64,000 nt of DNA from Pseudomonas phenolilytica (GCF_021432765.1 NZ_CP058908.1:574001-638000), one strand, 5' to 3'; counted from the first letter of the stretch, positions 1-11,385 are shown. The notes: generated by a model from the sequence alone, not told the origin. Program-made: numbers and translations.

Positions 1-1
1 C

Positions 2-856
2 GACGGCCAGCTGACCCTCGCCAACGGCAGCGTGCAGCGCGGCAGCTGGCGCAACGGGCACCGCGTGCGCGACGAGCACGGCAGGCGGCTGCCGGACCCG
101 CTGGAAATCGGCCTGCTGCGCCAGGGCGCACTGCTCGACCAGGCGCTCACCGCAGTTCCGGCTTCCACGCCCGCCGCAGAGCTGTACAGCCTGGTGCTGG
201 CCGGCGACGGTCGCCAGAGCGTGTTCCTGCGCGAGGCCGACTATGTGCAGCGCCTGCTAGCCGAGCGCTTCGCCGCGCGCGGACAGATCAGTCTGGTCAA
301 CCACCGCGATCACCTCGGCGATCGCCCGCTGGCGACCCGCGAGAACCTGGCGCGTGCTGCCGCCATCCTGGCCGAACGCAGCGGGCCGGAAGATCTGGTG
401 TTCATCTACCTCACCAGCCACGGCACGGCCGATCACCACTTGATCCTGCAGCAGCCACGCCTGGGGCTGGACGACTTGAGCGCGCCGGAGCTGGCCGATC
501 TGCTCGCCCCGCTGGCCGAGCGCAACCAGGTGGTGGTGATCTCCGCCTGCTATTCCGGCGGCTTCATCGAACCGCTGAAAGACCCGAGGCGGCTGGTGAT
601 GACCGCCGCGCGCGCCGACCGCGTGTCGTTTGGCTGCTCGGAGGAAAGCGATTTCACCTATTTCGGCCGCGCGCTGTTCGCCGAGGCGCTGCAGCAGACC
701 GACGACATCGTGCACGCCTTCACGCTGGCGCAGGCGAGGGTTGCCGAACGCGAGCAGGCCGACGACTATCAGGCATCGGAACCCCAGATATGGGCGCCCG
801 AGCCGGTCGTCGAACACTGGCGCAGCCTGCAGCAACGACGCGCCGCCTCACACTGA
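2..856 (+). CDS. C13 family (legumain-like) cysteine peptidase, 5' partial
   Basis: The gene enters from beyond the left edge; its frame is open from base 2, so the GTG at 32 is not the true start. The visible protein has a caspase-like fold pattern: a hydrophobic strand then SHG (catalytic His codon at 419-421), and about 40 residues later the strand [11 protein letters not shown] (catalytic Cys codon at 548-550). These are the His-Gly and Ala-Cys signatures of peptidase family C13, known for legumain and GPI8. The first visible residues ([10 protein letters not shown], then GSWRNG) resemble a degraded MORN-type repeat, which often precedes this domain in proteobacteria. Substrate and localisation are unknown. 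The family call is firm; the function is not. Confidence 0.8.
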   Translation, partial: DGQLTLANGSVQRGSWRNGHRVRDEHGRRLPDPLEIGLLRQGALLDQALTAVPASTPAAELYSLVLAGDGRQSVFLREADYVQRLLAERFAARGQISLVNHRDHLGDRPLATRENLARAAAILAERSGPEDLVFIYLTSHGTADHHLILQQPRLGLDDLSAPELADLLAPLAERNQVVVISACYSGGFIEPLKDPRRLVMTAARADRVSFGCSEESDFTYFGRALFAEALQQTDDIVHAFTLAQARVAEREQADDYQASEPQIWAPEPVVEHWRSLQQRRAASH

Positions 857-875
857 TTCGCCAAGGAGCATGACC

Positions 876-1517
876 ATGTATCTGACGCCCCAGCGCATTC
901 TGCTTGCCGGCGCCACCGGACTGACCGGCGAACACCTGCTCGACCGACTGCTCAACGAACCCACCGTCGAACGCGTGCTGGCGCCGACGCGCAAGCCGCT
1001 GGCGGCGCACCCGCGCCTGGAAAACCCGGTCGGGCCGTTGCAGTCGCTGCTCGGACAGCTCAACGGTCCGGTCGATACCGCGTTCTGCTGCCTGGGCAGC
1101 ACGCTCAAGCAGGCTGGCACCCAGGAAGCGTTCCGTGCCATCGATTTCGATCTGGTGCTGGCCTTCGCCCGCCGCGCACGCGAGCTGGGCGCGCGGCACC
1201 TGCTGGTGATCAGTTCGCTGGGTGCCAGCCCGGACAGCCCGATCTTCTACTGCCGGGTCAAGGGCGAGATGGAAGCAGCGCTCGAGGCCCAGGACTGGCC
1301 GCAGCTGACCATCGCGCGGCCGTCACAGCTGCTCGGCCCGCGCCTGGAGTTGCGCCTGAGCGAGCGGATCGCCGCGCCGCTGTCGCAACTGCTGCCGGGC
1401 AAGTACCACGGCATCGAGGCCTGTACGCTGGCCCGCGCGCTGTGGCGTCTGGCGCTGGAGGAAGGCGACGGCGTGCGCATCGTCGAGTCCGACGAGCTGC
1501 GCAAGCTCGGCAAATAG
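876..1517 (+). CDS. NAD(P)-binding atypical SDR protein (HTATIP2/YwnB-like)
   Basis: A protein of about 213 residues with an N-terminal Rossmann nucleotide-binding motif, GATGLTG, at about residues 10-16, followed by a short atypical SDR core. It keeps an SSLGAS strand and an [10 protein letters not shown] segment that supplies the Tyr-x3-Lys-like pair of this subgroup (Tyr-Cys-Arg-Val-Lys). Relatives are annotated as oxidoreductases or nucleoside-diphosphate-sugar epimerase-like proteins, and no substrate can be deduced. I prefer the ATG at 876 to the one at 870 because AAGGAG at 863-868 then has a 7-nt spacing. It begins 19 nt after the C13 peptidase stop, so the two may be co-transcribed, and it converges on orn. 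Confidence 0.75.
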   Translation: MYLTPQRILLAGATGLTGEHLLDRLLNEPTVERVLAPTRKPLAAHPRLENPVGPLQSLLGQLNGPVDTAFCCLGSTLKQAGTQEAFRAIDFDLVLAFARRARELGARHLLVISSLGASPDSPIFYCRVKGEMEAALEAQDWPQLTIARPSQLLGPRLELRLSERIAAPLSQLLPGKYHGIEACTLARALWRLALEEGDGVRIVESDELRKLGK

Positions 1518-1551
1518 CGGCGCCCCGGCAGCACGGACGCCGCCGACAGGA

Positions 1552-2929
<1,378 letters not shown>

Positions 2930-3050
2930 GACGAACACGAAGACGGAACGGCAGGCCAGTCTACCTGCCGCCTGCGCGCCGAAACAGGCGGTCAGCGGCG
3001 CCGGCCGGCCGTGCTAGACTCGCGCACCTTCATCGACCGACGCCCCGCAC

Positions 3051-4082
3051 ATGGCCAAACGCCAACTCAACCGCCGCCAGAACTGGCGCATCGAGAAAAT
3101 CCAGGAAGAACGCGCCGCCCGCGCGGCACGCCGCGAATCTCGCGCGCTGGAAGAACTGGAAGGCGGCGATCTGGGGCCGGAGCAGTTCGGCCTGGTGATC
3201 GCGCACTTCGGCGTGCAGGTCGAGGTCGAAGCACAGGAAGGCGAGCACAGTGGCCAGGTCTTCCGCTGCCACCTGCGCGCCAACCTGCCGGCGCTGGTCA
3301 CCGGCGACCGCGTGGTATGGCGCCCAGGCAATCAGGGCATCGGCGTGATCGTCGCGCAGCTGCCGCGCCACTCCGAACTGTGTCGTCCCGACACCCGCGG
3401 CCAGCTCAAGCCGGTGGCGGCCAACGTCGACCTGATCGTCATTGTCTTCGCGCCGCTGCCCGAACCGCACGCCAACCTGATCGACCGCTACCTGGTCGCC
3501 GCCGAACATGCCGGCATCCGGCCGCTGCTGCTGCTGAACAAGGCGGACCTGATCGACGAGCACAACGAGGGCGCGCTCAACGCGCTGCTGGCGGTCTACC
3601 GCACGCTTGGCTATCCGCTGCTGGAGGTGTCGGCCCACGGCGGCGCCGGCATGGACGAACTGCGTGCGGCGCTGGACGGCCACGTCAGCGTGTTCGTCGG
3701 CCAATCCGGGGTGGGCAAGTCGTCGCTGGTGAACAGCCTGCTGCCAGGCGTGGACACCCGCGTCGGCGCACTCTCGGAGCAGACCGGCAAAGGCACCCAC
3801 ACCACCACCACGGCGCGGCTGTTCCATTTCCCCGGCGGCGGCGAGCTGATCGATTCGCCCGGCATTCGCGAATTCGGCCTCGGTCATGTCAGCCGCGACG
3901 ATGTCGAAGCCGGTTTCATCGAGTTCGCCGAGCTGCTCGGGCATTGCCGCTTCCGCGACTGCAAGCATGATCGTGAGCCGGGCTGCGCGCTGCTCAAGGC
4001 ACTCGAGGACGGGCGCATCCAGCCGCAGCGGATGAACAGCTACCGGCACATCCTCAGCAGCCTGCCCGACCCCGACTACTGA
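3051..4082 (+). CDS. rsgA: Ribosome small subunit-dependent GTPase RsgA (YjeQ)
   Basis: A circularly permuted GTPase that helps late 30S subunit maturation. The 343-residue protein has a basic N-terminus, an OB-fold region at about 40-115, then GTPase motifs in permuted order: NKAD (G4) at 163-166, the P-loop GQSGVGKS at 217-224, a Thr-rich switch I around 245-255 and DSPG (G3) at 268-271. The C-terminal zinc knuckle uses Cys299, Cys304, His306 and Cys312. Length and motifs are normal. Its stop overlaps the convergent motB stop by 7 nt. The orn-rsgA-mot arrangement is typical for Pseudomonas. Confidence 0.97.
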   Translation: MAKRQLNRRQNWRIEKIQEERAARAARRESRALEELEGGDLGPEQFGLVIAHFGVQVEVEAQEGEHSGQVFRCHLRANLPALVTGDRVVWRPGNQGIGVIVAQLPRHSELCRPDTRGQLKPVAANVDLIVIVFAPLPEPHANLIDRYLVAAEHAGIRPLLLLNKADLIDEHNEGALNALLAVYRTLGYPLLEVSAHGGAGMDELRAALDGHVSVFVGQSGVGKSSLVNSLLPGVDTRVGALSEQTGKGTHTTTTARLFHFPGGGELIDSPGIREFGLGHVSRDDVEAGFIEFAELLGHCRFRDCKHDREPGCALLKALEDGRIQPQRMNSYRHILSSLPDPDY

Positions 4083-5104
4083 TCGTCGCCGCCGGCGGGC
4101 AGCGGCTGGTCGAGCTTGAGCACGCCTTCATCGAAGATGTTCAACCGCTCGCGCAACTGCCCCGGCTGCAGCGGCTCGCCCGCGGCGCCCGCCGGAGCGG
4201 ACGGGTTCGATGGCGCCGCTGGTGCCTTGTTCGCCTCGTCGCCATCAGCCGGCACGAACTGCTCGTTCTCGATGTTGCGCTGCGCCTTCTTGGTCAGCAC
4301 CAGAATGTCGATGCGCCGGTTGATCGGGTTGAGCGGATTCTTGCGGTCGAACAGCGCCGAGGAGGCGTAGCCGACGACACGAGCGATCTGCTCCTCAGGG
4401 TAACGCCCGGCGACGAGCGTGCGACGCGCGGCGTTGGCGCGACTGGCGGACAGTTCCCAGTTGCCGAAATCGCCATTGCCGGCGTACGGCTTGGCGTCGG
4501 TATGCCCGCTGATGCTGATCTTGTTCGGCACCGCGCGAATGGTGTCGCCCATCGCCAGCAAGATGTCCTCGAAATACGGCTGCAGCTGCGCGCTGCCGAG
4601 GGCGAACATCGGGCGGTTTTCGTCATCCATGATCTGGATGCGCAGCCCGTCCTTGGTGATCTCGAACAGGATCTGGTCCTTGAAGCGCTCCAGCTCGGGG
4701 TTCTCGTCGACCTTGTTCTGCAGCTCCTGCAGCAGCAGCTCCAGGCGCTCGCGTTCGATCTGTTCGGCGAGGGTTTCCACCTGATCGCCGTCGATCTGCA
4801 CATCCGCCTGCGGCACCGTGGGGTCGATCTCCGGATTGAGCGTGCGGTCCGGCGACGGCGTCGGCGTGCCGCCCAGGTCGATCACGTGCGGGCTGGCGCT
4901 TTCGGTGAAGCCGATGGGGTCCTGGAAATAGCCGGAAATGGCGCGCTTCTGCTCCGGCGTCGCCGAGCTCATCAACCACATCACCAGGAAGAACGCCATC
5001 ATCGCGGTCATGAAGTCGGCGAAGGCGATCTTCCAGGCACCGCCATGATGGCCGCCGGCGGTCTTCTTGACCCGCTTGACGATGATCGGTTGATTGTTGT
5101 CCAT
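4076..5104 (-). CDS. motB: Flagellar motor stator protein MotB
   Basis: A 342-residue stator subunit that couples ion flow to flagellar rotation and binds peptidoglycan. The N-terminus has a cytoplasmic stretch rich in Lys and His, then a single membrane helix containing the ion-binding Asp in [12 protein letters not shown] (about residue 30). A plug/linker region rich in Pro and acidic residues follows. The C-terminal OmpA-like domain contains SGHTDAKPY and [14 protein letters not shown]. The C-terminal tail after about residue 285 is a low-complexity Ala/Pro/Gly extension. It starts 8 nt after motA in one operon. The proton-type TM sequence marks it as MotB rather than the MotD paralogue. 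Confidence 0.96.
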   Translation of the reverse strand: MDNNQPIIVKRVKKTAGGHHGGAWKIAFADFMTAMMAFFLVMWLMSSATPEQKRAISGYFQDPIGFTESASPHVIDLGGTPTPSPDRTLNPEIDPTVPQADVQIDGDQVETLAEQIERERLELLLQELQNKVDENPELERFKDQILFEITKDGLRIQIMDDENRPMFALGSAQLQPYFEDILLAMGDTIRAVPNKISISGHTDAKPYAGNGDFGNWELSASRANAARRTLVAGRYPEEQIARVVGYASSALFDRKNPLNPINRRIDILVLTKKAQRNIENEQFVPADGDEANKAPAAPSNPSAPAGAAGEPLQPGQLRERLNIFDEGVLKLDQPLPAGGDDQ

Positions 5105-5112
5105 AGCCGCGC

Positions 5113-5964
5113 TTAGCCGCCACGCATGGCTTGCTCAAGCTCGGTGAAGCTCGGGCGGTGGGCGTGGAACAACACCTTGCGGCCGAACTCGACGGCCAGC
5201 GTCGGCGGCATGCCGGAAGCCGAGGCGACCAGAGTGGCCTTGATTGCCTCGTAGAGATTCAGCTCCTCGCGCGCGTCGTGCTCGAGCGAGGCGGACAGCG
5301 GGCCGAAGAAGCCGTAGGCAGCAAGGATGCCGAGGAAGGTACCGACCAGTGCGGCGCCGACCTTCTCGCCGATTTCGGCGTTGTTGGCATCGGCCAGCAC
5401 CGACATGGTCAGCACGATGCCGAGCACCGCAGCAACAATACCCATCGCCGGCAGGCCGTCGGCAATGCGATTCACCGCATGCGAGGGATGCTCCAGCTCT
5501 TCCTTGAGGCTGGCCAGCTCCATGTCGAACAGCCCTTCGAGTTCGTGCGGGGCCATGTTGCCCGTGGACATGATGCGCAGGTAATCGCAGATGAACGCGG
5601 TCATGCGCTCGTCCTTGAGCACACCAGGGTACTTGCTGAACAGCGGGCTGGCGGCCGGGTCCTCGAGGTCGGCCTCGATCGCCATCATGCCTTCGCGACG
5701 GCTCTTGTTGAGCACCGAATAGAGCAGACCGAGCACTTCCAGGTAATAGGTCTGGGTGAAGCGGCTGCTGAACATCTTCAGCGACTTCTGAAACACGATC
5801 TTCGTCGTGCTGCCCGGATTGGCCTGCAGGAACGCGCCAAGCGCGGCGCCACCGATGATCAGCACTTCGAACGGATGCATGAGTGCCGCCAGGGCGCCGC
5901 CGGAGAGCATGAAGCCGCCGAGCACGCTGCCGATTACCACGAGGATGCCGAGAATCTTGACCAT
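5113..5964 (-). CDS. motA: Flagellar motor stator protein MotA
   Basis: A 283-residue inner-membrane stator protein with four predicted membrane helices: two near the N-terminus (about 1-50) and two around residues 165-220. The cytoplasmic loop holds NKSRREG, the region of the Arg known in E. coli MotA to contact FliG. The loop before TM3 has GLPAMGIVAAVLG, the conserved proline segment of the ion channel. The length matches MotA rather than the shorter MotC/PomA type. It is first in a motA-motB operon. A weak flagellar sigma-28-like element lies about 110 nt upstream and is listed separately. Confidence 0.96.
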   Translation of the reverse strand: MVKILGILVVIGSVLGGFMLSGGALAALMHPFEVLIIGGAALGAFLQANPGSTTKIVFQKSLKMFSSRFTQTYYLEVLGLLYSVLNKSRREGMMAIEADLEDPAASPLFSKYPGVLKDERMTAFICDYLRIMSTGNMAPHELEGLFDMELASLKEELEHPSHAVNRIADGLPAMGIVAAVLGIVLTMSVLADANNAEIGEKVGAALVGTFLGILAAYGFFGPLSASLEHDAREELNLYEAIKATLVASASGMPPTLAVEFGRKVLFHAHRPSFTELEQAMRGG

Positions 5965-6072
5965 AGGTACGTCTGGGAAGCCTGATTACCAACCGCTCGA
6001 AACGAATCGAAGCACGTTCGCACAGCGGCTCGGCGCTCCGTCAAGGAGGGGTATCTGAAAGAATTGTTCGGG

Positions 6073-6100
6073 TTATCGGAACTTTTGCGCCAGACTAAAG
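6073..6100 (-). promoter_or_regulatory. Candidate sigma-28 (FliA)-type promoter for motAB
   Basis: On the minus strand the sequence reads CTTTAG (6100-6095), 15 nt, then CCGATAA (6079-6073), about 109 nt before the motA ATG. CCGATAA matches the core of the flagellar sigma-28 -10 element (GCCGATAA); the -35 half matches TAAA only weakly. It sits in the 166-nt divergent gap between motA and the HDOD gene. It is a motif match only, and motAB may be expressed from another promoter. Confidence 0.35.
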
Positions 6101-6130
6101 AGCATCCCGACGAAAAGCCAGTTCGGCGCC

Positions 6131-7651
6131 ATGACCACAACGACTTCGCTCCCTCGCAGTATCCCCGCCTGGATCAAGCTTCTCGACGATTCTCCGCTGC
6201 CGGCATTCGCCGCGGTGCACGACAGCGTGCGCCGGGCGCTGCGCGACAACAGCCAGTCCATGCGCCAGATTGCCGAGCGGGTGCAGCCCAGCCCGGTACT
6301 GGCGCTGAGTTTTATCCGCGAAGCCAACCGGCATGGCGGCGAGGGCCAGCCTGCGGAGAATCTCGAAACCGCGCTCAGCCGCATCGGCGTGGAGCGCGCC
6401 GAACGCCTCCTCGACCGCATTCCCGCCACGGCAACCGCCGACATGCCGCCGGCGCTGCGGCAGATGGTGCTGATCAGCCGGCACGCCAGCCAGCAGGCCA
6501 GCGGCCTGTTCGCCGGCCGCCTGGCACGTCTGTGGCAGGACATCCACTGGGGTAGCCTGTTGTTTCTCTCGCCGGTTTGGGCACTGCTGGCCGCGCGCCC
6601 GCAGCTGTTCGAGGCCTGGGAACAGCGCGTGCTGGTCAGCGGCGAGCCGCTGCGGCGCGTCGAACAGCAACTGCTCGGCGTGCCGCTGCTGGAGCTGTGC
6701 CTGAGAATCGCCGAGCACTGGCATCTGCCCGACTGGATCATCCAGGGCTACCGACTGCTCGGCGGCAATCGTCGCCTGCTGGTCAAGGCGCTGCACATCG
6801 CCCGCAACAATGCTCACCCCTTGCAGCAGCAGCAACGGCTGGACGCCGACCCCGAACTGCGTCGCTGGCTGACCCTGCCGAGCAACACCATCGTGCTGGC
6901 CAACGGCCTGGCGCTCGCCGCGCATCACAGCTGGAGTGGCGTGCACAGCCTGCGCTGGCAGCAGTTGATCGGCCTGTACCTACAACTGCCGATGGCGCAG
7001 GTGCAGCAGCTGGTCCACCAGCAGGCCGTCGACAGTGCGCGAGCCATCGGCCCGACCGACCTCTGGCACCCGGCGCAAGGACTGCTGTGGCCGTGGGACA
7101 GCCGCTTCCAGCACAAGAAGACCGGCACGGCCAGCGTACCCGACGCCGAGGCGCTGGCGCGCTGGCGTGACTGCTGCCGTGAGCTGCTGAGCGCGCCCAG
7201 CCCCTTCACCAACGTGCATCAACTGACCGCCTGCGCGCGCACCGCGCTGGTCAGCATCGGCATGCAGCGCGTGCTGCTGATGCTGCTGGATCGCAAGAAT
7301 CAGCGGCTGGTCGCGCAGCAGGACGTCGGCCTGCCGGAGCATGCCGCGAACCTGATCCTCAATCCGCAGCACAGCCAGGTGCTGCGCCGGTTGCTGGACA
7401 AGCCGGCGCAGCTGCACCTGCAGCCAGACAACATCGCGATCTTCTCGGCGCTGCTGCCCGGCACGCTCAAGGCGCTGTTCGCCGGCGAGCATCTGCTGCT
7501 GCGCTCGCTGGGCAGCAACGGTCGTGTGCTGATGCTGCTGATCGCCGACCAGGACAACGCCGCACTCAGCGCCCCGACACTGCAGGCGTTGGACAAGACC
7601 GCGCAGTGCATCGAGCGGGCGCTGGGCAATTTCAGCAAGCGCGGCACCTGA
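6131..7651 (+). CDS. HDOD domain signalling protein
   Basis: A 506-residue cytoplasmic protein divergent from motA. Residues about 10-210 fit an HDOD domain (a catalytically inactive relative of HD phosphohydrolases): an IPAWIKLLDDSPLPAF opening, a PSPVLALSFIREAN segment and ALSRIGVERAERLL. The rest is helical, with a weak GAF-like pattern near the C-terminus (roughly 360-500). HDOD proteins are usually signalling adaptors, sometimes linked to motility or c-di-GMP, but no partner can be named from sequence. The position between motA and the rhodanese gene matches the P. aeruginosa order as I recall it. Confidence 0.75.
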   Translation: MTTTTSLPRSIPAWIKLLDDSPLPAFAAVHDSVRRALRDNSQSMRQIAERVQPSPVLALSFIREANRHGGEGQPAENLETALSRIGVERAERLLDRIPATATADMPPALRQMVLISRHASQQASGLFAGRLARLWQDIHWGSLLFLSPVWALLAARPQLFEAWEQRVLVSGEPLRRVEQQLLGVPLLELCLRIAEHWHLPDWIIQGYRLLGGNRRLLVKALHIARNNAHPLQQQQRLDADPELRRWLTLPSNTIVLANGLALAAHHSWSGVHSLRWQQLIGLYLQLPMAQVQQLVHQQAVDSARAIGPTDLWHPAQGLLWPWDSRFQHKKTGTASVPDAEALARWRDCCRELLSAPSPFTNVHQLTACARTALVSIGMQRVLLMLLDRKNQRLVAQQDVGLPEHAANLILNPQHSQVLRRLLDKPAQLHLQPDNIAIFSALLPGTLKALFAGEHLLLRSLGSNGRVLMLLIADQDNAALSAPTLQALDKTAQCIERALGNFSKRGT

Positions 7652-7696
7652 GGTTTTTCGCTAGACTGCGCCTTCACCGACTCGCCGAGACCTGCC

Positions 7697-8512
7697 GTGT
7701 CCGTCTTCGCCAACCTGCCACTGGTAATCGAGCCTGCCGATCTGGCCGAGCGCCTGCACGCCCCCGAACTGATCCTGGTCGACCTCACCAGCGCCGCCCG
7801 CTATGCCGAAGGCCACCTGCCCGGCGCGCGCTTCGTCGACCCCAAGCAGACCCAGCTGGGCCAGCCACCGGCGCCGGGATTGCTACCACCCAAGGCGCAA
7901 CTCGAAGCGCTGTTCGGCCTCCTCGGTCATCGCGCCGATGCGGTCTATGTGGTCTATGACGACGAGGGCGGCGGCTGGGCCGGACGCTTCATCTGGCTGC
8001 TCGACGTGATCGGCCATCGCCACTACCACTACCTCGACGGCGGCCTGCACGCCTGGCTGGCCGAACGCCGCCCGCTGTCGCGCGAAGTGCCGGCCGCCGC
8101 TGGTGGCCCGGTCGCATTGCACCTCGACAGCGCACCCATCGCCACGCGCGAGTACCTCGAAAGCCGCCTCGGCGCGGATGACCTAGTGGTCTGGGACGCC
8201 CGCTCGCCGCAGGAATACCGCGGCGAGAAGGTGCTCGCCGCTCGCGGTGGGCACATTCCCGGCGCCGTGAATTTCGAATGGACCGCCGGCATGGACCCGG
8301 CACGCGCGCTGCGCATCCGCAGCGACATCGCCGAACAGCTCCAGGCAATCGGCATCGTGGCGGAGAAGGAAATCATCACCCACTGCCAGACGCATCACCG
8401 CTCCGGCTTCACCTACCTCCTGGCCAAGGCTCTGGGCTACCCCAGAGTCAAGGGCTACGCCGGTTCCTGGGGCGAATGGGGCAACCTGCCCGATACGCCG
8501 ATCCAGTCATGA
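7697..8512 (+). CDS. Thiosulfate/mercaptopyruvate sulfurtransferase (two rhodanese domains)
   Basis: A 271-residue protein made of two rhodanese domains. The N-terminal inactive domain covers about 1-130. The C-terminal domain carries the active-site cysteine in [11 protein letters not shown] (about residue 230); the six-residue CQTHHR loop is the persulfide-forming site. It starts with GTG at 7697, 45 nt after the HDOD gene. Its TGA overlaps the first in-frame ATG of psd (ATGA at 8509-8512). The loop does not match the CRKGVT type of classic thiosulfate rhodanese or the CGTGVTA type of typical mercaptopyruvate sulfurtransferases, so the sulfur donor is uncertain. Confidence 0.88.
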   Translation: MSVFANLPLVIEPADLAERLHAPELILVDLTSAARYAEGHLPGARFVDPKQTQLGQPPAPGLLPPKAQLEALFGLLGHRADAVYVVYDDEGGGWAGRFIWLLDVIGHRHYHYLDGGLHAWLAERRPLSREVPAAAGGPVALHLDSAPIATREYLESRLGADDLVVWDARSPQEYRGEKVLAARGGHIPGAVNFEWTAGMDPARALRIRSDIAEQLQAIGIVAEKEIITHCQTHHRSGFTYLLAKALGYPRVKGYAGSWGEWGNLPDTPIQS

Positions 8513-8523
8513 AAAGGTCATCC

Positions 8524-9387
8524 ATGAAAGATCGCTTGTTCGTCATCAGCCAGTACTTGCTGCCGCATCACCTGATTTCGCGCCTGGCCGGCTGCCTGGC
8601 CGAATGCCGCATTCCCTGGCTGAAGAACGCCTTCATCAAGTGTTTCGCCCGGCATTTCCAGGTGGACATGAGCCAGGCACAGATCGAAGACCTGAGCGCC
8701 TACGAGCACTTTAACGCGTTCTTCACCCGCGCACTGAGAGATGGCGCCCGCCCGCTGGACCCGACGCCCGGCGCCATTCTCAATCCCTGCGACGGCGCCA
8801 TCAGCCAGCTCGGCAAGATCGAGCAGGGCCGCATCTTCCAGGCCAAGGGCCACAGCTACAGCGTCACGGAGCTGCTCGGCGGCGATCACCAGCGCGCCGC
8901 ACCGTTCATGGGCGGCGACTTCGCCACCGTCTACCTGTCGCCCAAGGATTACCACCGGGTGCACATGCCGATCACGGGCACCCTGCGCGAGATGGTCTAC
9001 GTACCGGGACGCATTTTCTCGGTGAACACGGTGACCGCCCAGGGCGTGCCGGAACTGTTCGCACGCAACGAGCGCGTGGTGTGCATTTTCGACACTGAAC
9101 GCGGACCGATGGCGATGGTGCTGGTCGGCGCGATGATCGTCGCCAGCATCGAAACCGTCTGGGCCGGCCTTGTCACGCCACCCAAGCGCACGCTGAAGAC
9201 GTTCCTGTACGACGAATCCGCGCGCGCACCGATCCGGCTGGAAAAAGGCGCGGAAATGGGCCGCTTCAAGCTCGGCTCCACGGTGATCCTGCTGTTCGGA
9301 CCGGAGCAGGTTCGCTGGGCGGAGCAACTGGGCCCGCTGAGCCCGGTGTGCATGGGCGAAGCGCTCGGCCAGGCGCAGACAGAATGA
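8524..9387 (+). CDS. psd: Phosphatidylserine decarboxylase proenzyme
   Basis: Makes phosphatidylethanolamine at the inner membrane. The 287-residue proenzyme has the self-cleavage motif LGST near the C-terminus (about residue 250); the Ser becomes the pyruvoyl group of the small alpha chain. The conserved NPCDGAIS segment and DYHRVHMP supply the Asp and His of the processing triad. The start at 8524 (MKDRLF) is preferred to the ATG at 8509, because AAAAGG at about 8511-8516 gives good spacing and the N-terminus then aligns with Pseudomonas Psd. It is translationally close to the rhodanese gene. Confidence 0.96.
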   Translation: MKDRLFVISQYLLPHHLISRLAGCLAECRIPWLKNAFIKCFARHFQVDMSQAQIEDLSAYEHFNAFFTRALRDGARPLDPTPGAILNPCDGAISQLGKIEQGRIFQAKGHSYSVTELLGGDHQRAAPFMGGDFATVYLSPKDYHRVHMPITGTLREMVYVPGRIFSVNTVTAQGVPELFARNERVVCIFDTERGPMAMVLVGAMIVASIETVWAGLVTPPKRTLKTFLYDESARAPIRLEKGAEMGRFKLGSTVILLFGPEQVRWAEQLGPLSPVCMGEALGQAQTE

Positions 9388-9396
9388 TGCCGGCAG

Positions 9397-9417
9397 GGCC
9401 TGCAGAATGAGCAGGCC
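9397..9417. terminator. Hairpin downstream of psd
   Basis: GGCCTGC at 9397-9403 pairs with GCAGGCC at 9411-9417 around a 7-nt loop, starting 9 nt after the psd stop. No U-run follows, so it is a weak terminator candidate. The remaining 168 nt up to the next gene contain an AT-rich patch (GATAATATC near 9485) that could be its promoter. Confidence 0.35.
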
Positions 9418-9585
9418 AACCCGCGCGCGGCGCCGCACCCGACACGCCCTGCGACAACCCCGCGTACCGGAACGACCAATCATCGGATAATATCAAAATG
9501 CCATCGTCGACCATCAACACGACGAAGCGCAGCTGATAGAGTTCGCTGACAAGGCACCGATGGTCGGTGCTGCGGGAGTTTCCGG

Positions 9586-11385
9586 TTGCAGAGTCTTCAT
9601 TTGCCATTGCGCGTACCCACGCCGACCCAGCAGAGCCTGAGCTTCTGCGAGGCGAGCGTGCGCGCACTGCAGGTGTGGCTCGCTGGCCTGCCCAAGGCCA
9701 ATCTGGGAGAAATGGCACGCCAGCTCTACCAGGCGCTGGTGGAAATCAACCAGCTGCGTGTGCCGTCGCAAACCCGTCTGCAACTGCTGGAACTGCTACG
9801 CCCCGAGGTGCACTACGTCTGCGGGCACCTCGAGCGGCACTACCTGAATCAACCGATCGTGCTCGACGAGCGACCACGCAAGGTCGCCGGTCTCTGCCAA
9901 GCGCTGCAGAATCACCTGGCCACCGGCTACAAGCTGATCGTCGTGCGCGCCCTTGCACGCCCCGAGCAGGATCGCCGGCAGCTTCTGACGATCGCCCTGC
10001 AGCGCGCGGTGCACAGCCTCGGCGCGCTGCTGACGCGCTCTGCCCAGCTCTACAGCCCAGCCGCCGAGAGCCTCTGGCTCGAGCTGCACCAGCTCTATCA
10101 GCTCGCCGCGCAGTACGCCGTGCAGGGTACTGCGGTGCGCGACCCGCTGGCGCACCACGGCCCGGGCCTGAGCACCGAACAGTGCTACCTCGCCGCCCTG
10201 CTGCTGGGCTGCGCGCGCTGCAACCAACTGCGCCAGTCCGGCATCGCCCGGCTGGCCAAGGCCCTGGAGGCCTGGAGCACGCTGGCGGTCCTTCAGCCGG
10301 CCAGCGCACCGTCCAGCCTGTTCGTCTTCTCGCCGCAGCAGGACAGTGCGCCGCGTTATCGCTCGCTGTTCGCCCGCGACGCGCTGCCAAGCATGTGCGG
10401 CGTCGACACCAGCCGGCTGGTCGCAGCGCTCGCCGAGCACCTGCGCCTGCCGCAAGAGCATCGCGAGCGCTCGTCGCTGCCGGACGCCAGCGGCATCGGC
10501 GACGACCTGCTGCTGCACCTGAGCGCGGCCTGGGGCGACATGTCCGAGCGCTCCTTCCAGCGCACTCCGGCCAACGGCACCCTGCACCTGTGCATCGGCA
10601 TGACCGCCCTGCACTACCAGCTCGCCGGCCGGCGCCCGTTCAACGCCGTGCTGGAGCGCCACGAGGAGCCCAACTCGGCGGTGTTCAAGGCCAACAACGG
10701 CGCCCCCGACATCTGGGCGAACGCCTTCGACGCGCAAAGCCTCAACAGCGACGGACTGCTGCCTGACGAACACATCGAGTTCGTTCGCCCGACCAGTCCC
10801 AGCCAGGCCCCGGCGGCCACGCAAGCCAGCGAGCAGACCTATCCCGAGTTCGAGGTTCGCCTGGTCAACCACAGCCCCGGCGGCTACTGCCTGGCCTGGC
10901 CGGCGGAGGTTCCCGCACAACTGCAGACCGGCGAGCTGCTGGGACTGCGCGACGGCGACAACGGCTGGAGCGTCGCCGTGGTGCGCTGGGTTCGCCAGGT
11001 GCGCGGCGGCGGCACGCAGATGGGCGTCGAGCTGATCGCGCCGCAAGCGCAACCCTGCGGCCTGCGTCTGCTGCGCAAGACCGAACTGGGCAGCGAATAC
11101 CTGCGCGCGCTGCTGCTGCCGGCAATCCCGGCCATCGGCCAGGCGGCGACCCTGATCGCTCCATGCCTGCCGTTTCAGCAGGGCCACAAGGTGCTGATCA
11201 ATCAGGAAGGCAATGAACAGCGCGCCGTGCTGCAGCGCCGCCAGAGCCATACCGGCAACTACAACCAGTTCGAGTACCAGCTCCTCGGCCAGCCGCCGGC
11301 CGAGCCGGAGATGCCGGTCACAGCCTGGGGAACCCGCGGAGTCAATGGGGACGCAGATTTTGACTCACTCTGGAAGTCGCTGTAG
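9586..11385 (+). CDS. Conserved protein of unknown function upstream of fimX, possible C-terminal PilZ-like domain
   Basis: A 599-residue cytoplasmic protein with no signal peptide or membrane segment. Residues about 1-400 are helical with many Leu-Arg heptad-like runs and no catalytic motif I recognise. After a Pro/Ala/Gln-rich linker (about 405-420) the C-terminal part (about 420-595) looks like beta strands: EVRLVNHSPGGYCLAW resembles the N-x-S-x-x-G core of PilZ c-di-GMP-binding domains, with a possible upstream Arg element missing or altered. The likely start is TTG at 9586 after GGGAG (9574-9578). It sits immediately before fimX, as its P. aeruginosa counterpart does, suggesting a link to c-di-GMP or pilus control. 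That link is inference. Confidence 0.7.
   Translation: MQSLHLPLRVPTPTQQSLSFCEASVRALQVWLAGLPKANLGEMARQLYQALVEINQLRVPSQTRLQLLELLRPEVHYVCGHLERHYLNQPIVLDERPRKVAGLCQALQNHLATGYKLIVVRALARPEQDRRQLLTIALQRAVHSLGALLTRSAQLYSPAAESLWLELHQLYQLAAQYAVQGTAVRDPLAHHGPGLSTEQCYLAALLLGCARCNQLRQSGIARLAKALEAWSTLAVLQPASAPSSLFVFSPQQDSAPRYRSLFARDALPSMCGVDTSRLVAALAEHLRLPQEHRERSSLPDASGIGDDLLLHLSAAWGDMSERSFQRTPANGTLHLCIGMTALHYQLAGRRPFNAVLERHEEPNSAVFKANNGAPDIWANAFDAQSLNSDGLLPDEHIEFVRPTSPSQAPAATQASEQTYPEFEVRLVNHSPGGYCLAWPAEVPAQLQTGELLGLRDGDNGWSVAVVRWVRQVRGGGTQMGVELIAPQAQPCGLRLLRKTELGSEYLRALLLPAIPAIGQAATLIAPCLPFQQGHKVLINQEGNEQRAVLQRRQSHTGNYNQFEYQLLGQPPAEPEMPVTAWGTRGVNGDADFDSLWKSL

Noticed and set aside
9796..11250. 484-codon open frame on the minus strand
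   Set aside because: Antisense to the fimX-upstream gene; Gln/Arg/Ala-rich with no motif, whereas the plus-strand frame has normal composition and a conserved neighbourhood.
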